Below, piece by piece: positions 26,201 to 35,561 of a DNA stretch of 64,000 nt. Position 1 is the first letter of the stretch; each line of letters begins with the position of its first letter. Origin of the DNA: Cryptomeria japonica (Eukaryota > Streptophyta > Pinopsida > Cupressales > Cupressaceae); NCBI RefSeq assembly GCF_030272615.1, contig NC_081410.1, positions 286,191,957-286,255,956 of the forward strand, written 5' to 3'. A program made the position numbers and the translations under genes. The notes beneath the pieces were generated by a model. It did no database searches and was not told the DNA's origin. It worked only from the letters and a program-made list of their open reading frames with translations.

Positions 26201-28999
26201 GATGTTCTTAGAACCTCATTTTGGAGATTGTGCCTTGAAAGCCCTGATTTTGGCACATCAAAATCAATGTTTTGAGGCACAACAAGGTTTCAAGAAACAA
26301 GTCCCTATTTCGAAGCCAGTAGTGTCAAAATTCCATTTCGACACACATCATTCTTTGAGAAGCTCGTTTCAGAGCTTGTCCCTCGAAAGACCCAGTTTTG
26401 GAGCATCAAAATCAATGTTTGCAGGCATAACAAGGTTTCAAGATGCAAGTCCTGATTCTAGAGTCAATAGCATCAAAATCTGATTTTGGTGCACATCGTG
26501 CTCTTAGAACCTCATTTCAAAGCTTGGGCCTCCAAAGCCCTAGTTTCGGATTATCAAAATCAGTGTTTTGAGGCACAATAATGTTTCAAGATGCAAGCCC
26601 CTATTCTAGAGCCAATAGCATCAAAATTCAAGTTTGATGCAAATTGTGCCCTTAGAACCCTGTTTTAGAAATTGTGCCCCAAAAGCCCTAGTTTTGGAGC
26701 ATCAAAATCAATTTTTGGAGTCACAAAAAAGTTTCAAGATGCAAGTCCCGATTATAGAGTCAATAGCATCAAAATCTGATTTTGGCGCACATCGTGCTCT
26801 TAAAACCTCATTTTGAAGCTTGTTCCTCAAAAGCGCCAGATTCAGAGCATCAAAATAAATGTTTTGAGGCACAACAAGGTTTCAAGATGCAAGCCCCGAT
26901 TCTAGAGCCAGTCGCATCAAAATTTAATATTGATGCACATTGTGCTCTAAGAAACCTATTTTAGAAATTGTGCCTCAAAAGCACCAGTTTTGGAGCATCA
27001 AAATCGATGTTTGGAGGCACAACAAGGTTTCAAGATGCAAGTCATGATTCTAGAGCCGGTAGCGTCAAAATTTGATTTTGATGCACATCGTGCTCCTAGA
27101 ACCTTTTTTTGGAGTTTATGCCTCAAAATCATCAGTTTCAAAGCATCAAAATTGGTGTTTGGAGACACAACAAGCTTTTGAGATGCAAGTCCCTATTTTG
27201 GAGCCTGTAGTGTCAAAACATGATTTTGATGCACATTGTGCTCTTGGAAACTTATTTCAAGGCATGTGGCTCGAAAGCTCTAGTCTCAAAACACCCAAAT
27301 CAATGTTTAAAGGCACAACAAGGTTTCAAGACACTAGTCCCAATTCTCAAGCTGATAGCATCAAAACACGATTTTGACAAACATGGTGTTCTTAGAACCT
27401 CATTCCAGAGGTTGTGACTCAGAAGCCTCATTTTTGGAACATAAAAATTAGTGTTTGGAGTCACAACAAGGTTTCAAGACACAAGTCCCAATTCCATAAT
27501 GGGTAGAGTCAAAATGCAATTTTGATGTACATCATGCTCTAAGAACCGCAATTTGGAGATTGTGCCTTGAAAGCCCTGATTTTGGCACCTCAAAATCAAT
27601 GTTTTAAGGCACAACAAGGTTTCAAGAAACAAGTCCCTATTTTGGAGCCAGTCATGTCAAAATTCCATTTTGACACACATCATTCTTTGAGAAGCTCATT
27701 TCAGAGCTTGTGCCTCGAAAGACCTAGTTTTGGAGCATCAAAATCAATGTTTCGAGGCAAAACAAGGTTTCAAGATGCAAGTCCCGATTCTAGAGTCAAT
27801 AGCATCAAAATCTGATTTTGGTGCACATCATGCTCTTAGAACCTCATTTCGAAGCTTGTGCCTCAAAAGCCCTAGTTTTCGATCATCAAAATCAGTGTTT
27901 TGAGGCACAACAAGGTTTCAAAATGCAAGCCCCTATTCTAGAGCTAGTAGCATCAAAATTCAAGTTTGATGCACATTGTGCCCTTACAACCCTATTTTAG
28001 AAATTGTGCCTCAAAAGCCCCAGTTTTGGAGCATCAAAATCAATTTTTGGAATCACAACAAAGTTTCAAGATGCAAGTCCTGATTATAGAGTCAATAGCA
28101 TCAAAATCTGATTCTGGTGCACATCGTGCCGTTAAAACCTCATTTCAAAGATTGTGCCTCAAAAGCCCCAGATTCAGAGCATCAAAATCAATGTTTTGAG
28201 GCACAACAAGGTTTCAAGATGGAAGCCCTGATTCTAGAGCCAGTAGCATCAAAATTTAATTTTGATGCACATTGTGGTCTTAGAACCCTGTTTTAGAAAT
28301 TGTGCCTCAAAAGCCCCTATTTTGGAGCATCAAAATTCATGTTTTGTGGCACAACAAGGTTTCAAGATGCAAGTCCTGATTCTGGAGTTGGTAGCCTCAA
28401 AATTTGATTTTGACATACATTGTGCTCTTAGAACCTTGTTTTGGAGTTTATGCCTCAAAATCATCAGTTTCGAACCATGAAAATTGGTGTTTGAAGGCAC
28501 ACCAAGCTTTCGAGATGCAAGTCCCTATTCTGGAGCTTATAGTGTCAAAACATGATTTTTATGCACATCGTGCACTTAGAAACTCATTTCAGAGCATGTG
28601 GCTCGAAAGCTTTAGTTTCAAAACACCCAAATCAATGTTTAAAGGCACAACAAGGTTTCAAGACACAAGTCGCAATTCTCAAGCTGATAGCATCAAAACA
28701 TGATTTTGACAAACATGGTGTTCTTAGAACCTCATTTCGGAGGTTTTGACTCAAAAGCCTCATTTTTGGAACATAAAAAATTATTTTTTGGAGTCACAAC
28801 AAGGTTTCAAAATACAAGTCCCAATTCTAGAGTGGGTAGAGTCAAAATGCAATGTTGATGTACATCATGCTCTTAGAAGCTAATTTCGGAGATTGTGCCT
28901 TGAAAGCCCTGATTTTGGCATATCAAACTAAATGTTTTAAGGCACAACAAGGTTTCAAGAAATAAGTCTCTATTCCGAAGCCAGTTGCATCAAAATTCC

Positions 29000-29839
29000 A
29001 TTTTGATTCACATCATTCTTTGAGAATCTCATTTCAGAGCCTGTTTCGAGCCACAACAATGTCTGAAGATGCAAGTCCCAATTCTAGAGTCAATAGTGTC
29101 AAAATCTAATTTTGGTGCACAACAAGGTTTCAAGATTCAAGTCCTTGTTTTGGAGCTTATGCTTCAAAATCTTCAATTTTGAAGTATCAAAATTGGTGTT
29201 TGGATGCAGAACAAGCTTTGAAGATGCAAGTCCCTATTCTGGAGTTGGTAGCGTCAAAATGCAATTTTGATGTACATCGTGCTCTTAGAACCTCATTTCA
29301 GAGCTTGTGTCTTGAAAGCCCCAATTTTGGAACATCAAAATTAGTGTTTGGAGGCACAACAAGGTTTCAAGAAGCAAGTCCCTATTATGCAGCCTGTAGC
29401 GTCAAAATTCCATTTTGATGCATATCATTCTCTTAGAAGCTCATTTCAGAGATTGCTCCTTGAAACACCCAATTTTTGAGCATCAAAACCAATGTTTGGA
29501 GGCACAACAAGGTTCCAATATGCAAGTCCTGATTCTAGAGTCAATAGCGTCAAAATATGATTTTGGCGCACATCGTACTTTTAGAACCTCATTTCAAAGC
29601 TTGTGCCTCAAAAGCCCTGATTTGGGAGCATCAAAATCAATGTTTTGAGGCACAACAAGGTTTCAAGACGCAAGCCCCGATTCTAGAGCCAGTAGCATCA
29701 AAATTCAATTTTGATGTACATTGTGCTCTTAGAACCCTGTTTTAGAAATTGTGCCTCAAAGCCCCAGTTTCAAGACACAAGTGCTAATTCTCAAGCTGAT
29801 AGGATCAAAACATGATTTTGACAAACATGGTGTTCTTAG
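29000..29839 (+). repeat. Scrambled end of satellite block 1
   Basis: Monomers are truncated and joined out of order, for example cctgtttcgagccacaac near 29040, gtgcacaacaaggtttcaagattc near 29118, and gccccagtttcaagacac near 29762, which skips most of a monomer. The last satellite word, gtgttcttag of M9, abuts the Copia LTR at 29840. Confidence 0.75.
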
Positions 29840-30893
29840 TGTTGGTATTTTGGTATGGTTTTGTCATTGATGTCAACACCTACTAAAACACTAGCACTTT
29901 GGAGATCCAGCAACTTTCACCGGCAAGCAAGTAACTATTGGATAGTTATTGGTATATGGTTCACCAGTAGGATATAATGTTCATCGGTACCTGGAATGAT
30001 ATGAAAGACACTTGATAATGTTGAAGACATCATATGGACACTTTGTTTTGAAGAATTGATCATTGGTATATTCATATTTGCATATTTGCTTTTATCGGCA
30101 AATAGGTCTAGGGTTACACTGGCAAGTTTATCTTTTCCAGATCAGCATGACACGTTATGAAGATAATTTATTATTGTTGTAAATGCATTAAGCTGACATG
30201 TTTAATCAGTTATTGCATTGGATATTATATTGTATGTAAAATTTTTTTATTGTAATATCTTGTAGAGCCGACCTACTAAAATTGGTCCTAGGTTATGGTA
30301 TAAATGTAAGATCTTAATTGTAAGATTGAATGTGGAATGCAAAAAATAATTGTGTGAAGGTATATGCGAGATTAAGTAGAGGTATACACAAAGACATCAT
30401 TTGAAGGTGAAGCTAGGCTTTTGTAGAAGCATATCAGTATTACACTGGTACTGAATCCAACATATGAAGATGCTATTTTGTGCAGTACATTCTTATTGGA
30501 TTTAACCATCCAACTATAGTCAGTGTGACTCCCATTTTGTGATTGAGCAGTGAGCTCTAGGCTATTGGCCTTTTTGCATGTGTAGATCCCATTTATGTAC
30601 ACTTACTATCTGTAGTAATATCATTTGATTGTGGTTAAGGTTTCCCACCATGGTTTTTCCCCTTATAGGGTTTCCACATACAAAATATTGGTGTTATGTG
30701 TTGTGGATGACTCTATGTTTATGTTTCATGTATTAATCTCTACCGGTATAGCAATTTACTGTTAACACTATCTACTGATACACTTAACTAGTTTACCGAT
30801 ATTAAGCATTAAGTTGGTTAATTGGTTTTTGGTTTAAACTCATTCAACAATTGATTCACCCCCCACCCTCTTAGTTGTCTTTGGGACCTAACA
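29840..30893 (+). mobile_element. 5' LTR of the Copia element (1,054 bp)
   Basis: Starts with TG (tgttggtattttgg) immediately after satellite and ends with CA (gggacctaaca) two bases before the primer-binding site. The sequence contrasts sharply with the satellite in composition, with several accggt- and atcggt-like words and a pyrimidine-rich stretch (ttcaccccccaccctc) near the 3' end. No second LTR of this family is in the window, so insertion age cannot be estimated from LTR divergence. Confidence 0.88.
30299..30305 (+). promoter_or_regulatory. Putative TATA box of the LTR promoter
   Basis: tataaat, about 460 bp into the LTR and just after a ggttatgg word, is the best TATA match on the plus strand of the LTR and is at a plausible position for the U3/R boundary. 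Assignment is by motif only. Confidence 0.4.
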
Positions 30894-30895
30894 AT

Positions 30896-30913
30896 TGGTA
30901 TCAGAGCTTAGTC
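30896..30913 (+). other. Primer-binding site (initiator methionine tRNA)
   Basis: tggtatcagagc (30896-30907) is the standard plant retrotransposon primer-binding sequence complementary to the 3' end of initiator Met tRNA. It starts two bases after the LTR terminal CA, and thus fixes the LTR end. Confidence 0.93.
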
Positions 30914-30949
30914 CTCTTTTGTAGAAGTTTAACAACTTGAGGAGATCCA

Positions 30950-31285
30950 ATGTCTACTAATTATTTCAGGAAGGATAGTCCTAAACTTGATGGAACCAAC
31001 TATGGGATATGGAAGATCAGGATGGAGACACATCTGAATTGCATCGGTAAAGACATCTGGGAAGTTACAAAGAATGGTTATACTACTATTGTAGCTGGTC
31101 AGACTGCTCCAACTACCTTAGCTAAAGATGAAGAGAATGATTGCAAAGTAAGAGAAGCACTTTTGAGCACATTATCAGATCAACAAATCATGGGATTATC
31201 AGATAGGTCTACTGCTAAAGCTATTTGGGATCATTTGGAAACACTAAATGAAGGAGATTCCATAGTTAAGATTGTAAAACTTTAA
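30950..31285 (+). pseudogene. gag: gag remnant, N-terminal part (Copia capsid)
   Basis: An ATG 57 bp after the LTR end opens a 111-codon frame. It contains the LDGTNYGIWKIRM word typical of the N-terminal Copia gag domain (DUF4219-like) and then AKAIWDHLETLNEGDS, the start of the UBN2-type gag domain. The frame stops at 31283-31285 (TAA) inside that domain. The next recognisable gag sequence is in another frame after a deletion, so the central capsid region is lost. In an intact element this protein forms the virus-like particle. Confidence 0.85.
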
Positions 31286-31319
31286 AGCTTCCGAGTCAGG
31301 TATGAACATCAGTAACTAG

Positions 31320-31800
31320 GGATACATTGAGTGGAAAACTTTCAGCCTTTGAAATGGAGGAATTTGGTCCTGTTGCTACTATAAAAACTGATTTGGCCTT
31401 TAAAGAATCAACATCATCTACTCCATCATTTGACAAATTAGACTGGAAAGCCTTTTATGCAAAAGAACTTGAAGAAACTAGAAAGGAGAATGAAGAGCTT
31501 GAAGAACTTGAAGCACTATTTGCAAGAAAAATGCCAAAAGGTCTAGTTGGAAGTAATTATGAAGGTAAATCACCCTTTAAATGTTTCAACTACAATAAGA
31601 TTGGTCATATGGCTTCGAGATGCCCTGATAGACATGCTAGACTAAGAGAAGAAGCTAGAAGAACATACAAGCCTAATCTTGAATATCAGAGATATAGATT
31701 TAAGAAGAACAAAGACAAATCCTATTACATTGCTAAAGAAGGTGTGATTGATGATTCTGATGAGGATCCAACAGACAATGGATGGGTTTTTGTTGCTTAA
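31320..31800 (+). pseudogene. gag: gag remnant, C-terminal part with damaged zinc knuckle
   Basis: A second frame resumes with a KLSAFEMEEFG word (end of the gag UBN2 domain), has a charged, probably coiled-coil stretch rich in E and K, and then a CCHC-type zinc knuckle reading CFNYNKIGHMASRC. The second zinc cysteine position is tyrosine (TAC), so the RNA-binding knuckle is broken. The tail is acidic (DDSDEDPTDN) and ends at TAA 31798-31800. There is no proper ATG: the frame is a continuation after deletion of part of gag near 31290-31320. A frame change separates it from the protease region. Confidence 0.85.
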
Positions 31801-32136
31801 CAAAAGATCAACTGGCACCTACTGCTCAACCGGTAGAACAAGCCCTAGTAGCCAAAGTTGAAGCAAAGGATGAATGGATCATTGACTCAGGATGCTCACA
31901 TCACATGATAGGAGACAAAGGTAAATTCTTGAACTTTCAAGAATAAAATGGAGATTTCGTAAGATTTGCAGATGACAAAGCCTGTTCAATCAAAGGTAAG
32001 GGTTCAATATCTCTTGATAGTAAGCATAACACTCACAATGTCTACTATGTTGAAGGATTAAAGCATAATCTTTTAAGTGTTGGTCAATTAGTTGAGAAAG
32101 GATTTCAGTTACAATTTAAAAATGGAAAATGCAAAA
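31801..32136 (+). pseudogene. Copia protease remnant
   Basis: The frame contains EWIIDSGCSHHMIGD, with DSG at 31884-31892 as the aspartic protease active site, followed by the hydrophobic NVYYVEGLKHNLLSVGQL stretch typical of the end of the Copia protease region. An in-frame TAA at 31944-31946 interrupts the frame after NFQE. The region is in the same frame as the following integrase remnant and in a different frame from gag. In an active element this enzyme would cleave the polyprotein. Confidence 0.88.
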
Positions 32137-32138
32137 TC

Positions 32139-32598
32139 ATGAATAGAACTGGTTTGGAAATTGCAACTGGTAATCAAACTAGAGGTAATATCTTTCATTT
32201 GAATAATAGTGAAAAGGCATGCTTAATTGCACATATAGATGAAAGTTGGTTATGGCATAAGAGACTATGTCATGTAAACTTTGATTGCATGGTAAAGATC
32301 AGTACTTCTAAGGTAGTTAGAGATCTACCTAAAATTGTGAAACCTTAGAATACAATCTATAAGGAATGTCAATTTGGAAAACAAGTTAAAGCTAGTTTCA
32401 AAAGTATTCCAGAAAAATCCAATAATGCTCTTGATTTGATTCACACTGATTTACGTGGTCCAGCTAGAACTAAAAACTTACAGTGATAGATATTTCATAC
32501 TAATTATGTGGTCCAGCTAGAAAAATCAGAACAACTTGGAAAGTTCAAACTGTTCAAAGCAATGGTTGAGAATGAAACCGGTAAGAATATTAAATGTT
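32139..32598 (+). pseudogene. GAG-pre-integrase and partial integrase remnant
   Basis: The frame carries ESWLWHKRLCHVNFDCMVKI, with the zinc-binding histidines of the HHCC motif at 32256-32258 and 32271-32273. It then stops at TAG 32346-32348, continues with an ECQFGKQ word in which the first of the two zinc cysteines is tyrosine, and reaches LIHTDLRGP with the first catalytic aspartate codon at 32448-32450. A frameshift follows near 32482, then a deletion, then a last integrase piece (GKFKLFKAMVENETGK) from about 32530 to 32597. The other catalytic acidic residues are gone. Confidence 0.85.
32455..32522 (+). repeat. 15-bp direct repeat flanking an integrase deletion
   Basis: gtggtccagctagaa occurs at 32455-32469, where it belongs to the integrase frame, and again at 32508-32522, where it replaces expected integrase sequence. 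The second copy looks like templated filler inserted during repair of a break. Confidence 0.7.
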
Positions 32599-33940
32599 TT
32601 GATTTTGATGTGCCAAAATCAGGGCTATCAAGGCACAATCTCCGAAATGAGGTTCTAAGAACACCATGTTTGTCAAAATTGTGTTTTGATGCTATCAGCT
32701 TGAGAATTGGGACTTGCCTCTTGAAACCTTGTTGTGCCTCTAAACATTGATTTAGGTGTTTTGAAGATGGAGCTTTCGAGCCACATGCTTTAAAATGAGT
32801 TTCTAAGAGCACGATGTGCATCAAAATCATGTTTTGACACTACAGGCTCCGGAATAGGGACTTGCATCTCGAAAGCTTGTTGTGCCTCCAAACACCAATT
32901 TTGATGCTTCAAAACCAATGATTTTGAGGCATAAACTCCAAAACAAGGTTCTAAGAGCACAATGTCCATCAAAATCAAATTTTGATTCTACCGGCTCCAG
33001 AATTAGGACTTGCATCTTGAAACCTTGTTGTGCCTCCAAACATCGATTTTGATGCTCCAAAATTGGGACTTTTGAGGTACAATTTCTAAAATAGGGTTCT
33101 AAGAGCACAATGTGCATCAAAATTAAATTTTGATTCTATTGGCTCTAGAATCGGGGCTTGCATCTTGAAACATTGTTATGCCTCAAAACATTGATTCTGA
33201 TGCTCTGAATCTGGGGCTTTTGAGGCATAAGCTTCGAATGAGGTTTTAAGAGCATGATGTGCTCCAAAATCAGATTTTGACGCTATTGACTCTATAATCG
33301 GGACTTGCATCTTGAAACTTTGTTGTGACTCCAAAAATTGATTTTGATGCTCCAAAACTAAGGCTTTTGAGGCATACTTTCTACAATAAGGTTCTAAGGG
33401 CACAATGTGCATCAAACTTGAATTTTGATGCTACTAGCTCTAGAATAGTGTTTTGCATCTTGAAACCTTGTTGTGCCTCAAAACACTGATTTTGATGATC
33501 CGAAAATAGGGCTTTTGAGGCACAAGCTTCGAAATGAGGTTCTAAGAGCACGATGTGCACCAAAATCAGATTTTGATGCTATTGACTCTAGAATCGGGAC
33601 TTGCATCTTGAACCCTTGTTGTGCCTCCAAACATTAATTTTGATGCTCCAAAACTGAGTCTTTCGAGGCACAAGCTCTAAAATGAGCTTCTCAAAGAACG
33701 ATGTGTGTTAAAATGGAATTTTTAAACTACTAGCTCCAGAATAGGGACTTGTTTCTTGAAACCTTGTTGTCCCTCAAAACATTTATTTTGATGTGCCAAA
33801 ATCAGGGCTTTCAAGGGACGATCTCTGAAATGAGGTTCTAAGAGCATGATGTAAGAGCATGATGTACATCAAAATTGCATTTTGACTCTACCCACTCTGG
33901 AATTGGGACTTGTCTCTTGAATTAGTGTTCCAAAACTGAT
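32599..33940 (-). repeat. Satellite block 2, minus orientation
   Basis: About nine monomers of the same family read on the minus strand, beginning right after the integrase remnant. The orientation is opposite to block 1 on the other side of the Copia element. From 33199 the block belongs to segmental-duplication copy 1. It contains a 13-bp tandem duplication (taagagcatgatg) near 33840-33866 that the second copy lacks. Confidence 0.92.
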
Positions 33941-35561
33941 GTTGCCTCAAAACCCATGGTTTCGGATCATCAAAATAAGTGTTTTGAGGCACAACAATGT
34001 TTCAAGATGCAAGCCCCTAATCTAGAGCTAGTACCATCAAAATTCAAGTTCGATGCACATTGTGCCTTTAGAACCCTATTTTAGAAATTGTGACTCAAAA
34101 GCCCCAGTTTTGGAGCATTAAAATCAATTTTTGGAGTCACAACAAAGTTTCAAGATACAAGCCCCGATTATAGAGTCAATAGTGTCAAAATCTGATTTTG
34201 GCACACATCGTGCTCTTAAAACCTCATTCAAAGCTTGTGCCTCAAAAGCTATAGATTTAGAGCATCAAAATCAATGTTTTAAGGCACAACAAGGTTTCAA
34301 GATGCAAGCCCCAATTCTAGAGCTAGTAGCGTCAAAATTTAATTTTGATGCACATTGTGCTCTTAGAACCCTATTTTAGAAATTGTGCCTCAAAAGCCCC
34401 AATTTGGAGCATCGAAAATGATGTTTGGAGGCACAACAAGGTTTCAAGATGCAAGTCCTGATTCTGGAGCCGGTAGCGTCAAAATTTGATTTTGACGGAC
34501 ATCATGCTCTTAGAACCTTGTTTTGGAGCTTATGCCTCACAATGTGTTTCTTGAAACCTATTTTAGAAATTGTGCCTTAAAAGCCCTAGTTTTGGAGCAT
34601 CAAAATTGATTTTTGGAGTCACAACAAAGTTTCAAGATGCAAGTCTTGATTATAGAATCAATAGCATCAAAATCTAATTTTGGTGCACATCATGCTCTTA
34701 AAACCTCATTCAAAGCTTGTGCCTCAAAAGCCCCAGATTCAGAGCATCAAAATCAATGTTTTGAGGCACAACAAGGTTTCAAGATGCAAGCCCCGACTCT
34801 ATAGCCAGTAGCATGAAAATTTAATTTTGATGCACATTGTGCTCTTAGAACCCTATTTTAGAAATTGTGTCGAGCATCAAAATCAATGTTTGGAGGCACA
34901 ACAAGGTTTCAAGATGCAAGTCCCGATTCTAGAGTCAATAGCATCAAAATCTGATTTTGGCATACATCGTGGTCAAATCAGTGTTTTGAGGCACAACAAG
35001 GTTTCAAGATGCAAGTCTCGATTCTAGAGCCAGCAGGATAAAAATTCAAATTTCATGCCCACTATGATGTTCGAACCCTATTTTAGAAATTGTGCCTCAA
35101 AAGCCCCAGTTTTGGGGCATCAAAATCGATTCTGGAGCTGGTATCGTCAAAATTTGATTTTGATGCACATCGTGTTCTTAGAATGTTTTGGAGCTTATGC
35201 CTCAAAATCTTCGGTTTGAAAGCATCAAATTTGGTGTTTGGAGGAACAACAAGCTTTCAAAATGCAAGTCCCTATTCTGGAGCCTGTAGCGTCAAAACGT
35301 AATTTTGATGTACATCGTGCTCTTAGAACCTCATTTCGTAGCTTCTGCCTTGAAATCAATGATTTTGGAACATCAAACTCAATATTTGGAGACACAACAA
35401 TTTTAAAGAAGCAAGTCCCTATTCCGGAGCTTGTAGCGTCAAAATCTGATTTTGGTGCACAAGAAGGTTTTATGATGCAAGTCCTGATTTTGGAGCCGGT
35501 AGCATAAAAATTTGATTTTTACAAACATCATGCTCTTAGAACCTTGTTTTGGATCTTATGC
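33941..35561 (+). repeat. Satellite block 3, plus orientation
   Basis: About 1.6 kb of rearranged plus-strand monomers with several unusual fusions: cctcacaatgtgtttcttg near 34535, attgtgtcgagcatc near 34864, gtggtcaaatcagtg near 34969, and a shortened M7 (gaatgttttggagc) at 35181. All recur in the matching block at 54602-56058, and two of them in a more diverged relative at 51520-52120. Near 33920, 27 bp are missing relative to the second copy. Confidence 0.9.
34108..34112. other. Empty target site of the solo LTR
   Basis: The word ttttg in gccccagttttggagcatta is single here. In the duplicate at 53724-54606 it is present on both sides of the solo LTR. This is the pre-insertion allele preserved in copy 1. 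Confidence 0.9.

Larger units (their letters stand above)
1..29839 (+). repeat. Satellite array block 1, 148-bp monomers, 9-monomer HOR
   Basis: Continuous head-to-tail array of monomers of about 148 bp, all in one orientation. Every monomer carries a word such as gcacatcgtgctcttagaac, a gcctcaaaagccc-like word, a catcaaaatc word and ggcacaacaaggtttcaag. The M1 marker (gatgtacatcatgctc, or aatgtacatc at 4186) occurs at 1290, 2856, 4186, 5813, 7146, 8472, 9804, 11135, 13170, 14473, 15804, 17429, 18778, 20062, 27524 and 28857. Its commonest spacing is 1,326-1,333 bp, which is nine monomers. Units of other length exist: a truncated unit near 11887 and 11-monomer units ending at 5813 and 17429. 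No open frame is credible because of frame rotation and frequent in-frame stops. The block ends abruptly at the Copia LTR. The array boundary on the left lies outside the window. Confidence 0.95.
29840..32598 (+). mobile_element. Ty1/Copia LTR retrotransposon, 3'-truncated and degenerate
   Basis: The element consists of a 5' LTR, a primer-binding site, gag remnants in two frames, protease, GAG-pre-integrase and the beginning of integrase, all on the plus strand. Protease lying directly before integrase, with no reverse transcriptase between them, is the Copia order. The rest of integrase, reverse transcriptase, RNase H, the polypurine tract and the 3' LTR are missing; the sequence passes into minus-oriented satellite at about 32598. 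Because the right end is lost, no target duplication can be recognised. Stops, frameshifts, internal deletions and lost zinc ligands show that it cannot encode working proteins. It is probably an old insertion that was cut by the rearrangement that flipped the array. Confidence 0.93.

Noticed and set aside
1-29839. Dozens of open frames of 60-150 codons with similar peptides, as a tandem multigene or repeat-protein family
   Set aside because: They overlap in several frames, shift by one frame per monomer, end at class-specific stops, have no consistent start or signal, and vary at silent and replacement sites alike. They follow from the repeat sequence.
30372-30602. Minus-strand open frame of 76 codons in the Copia LTR
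   Set aside because: Short, antisense to the element, no family resemblance; chance.
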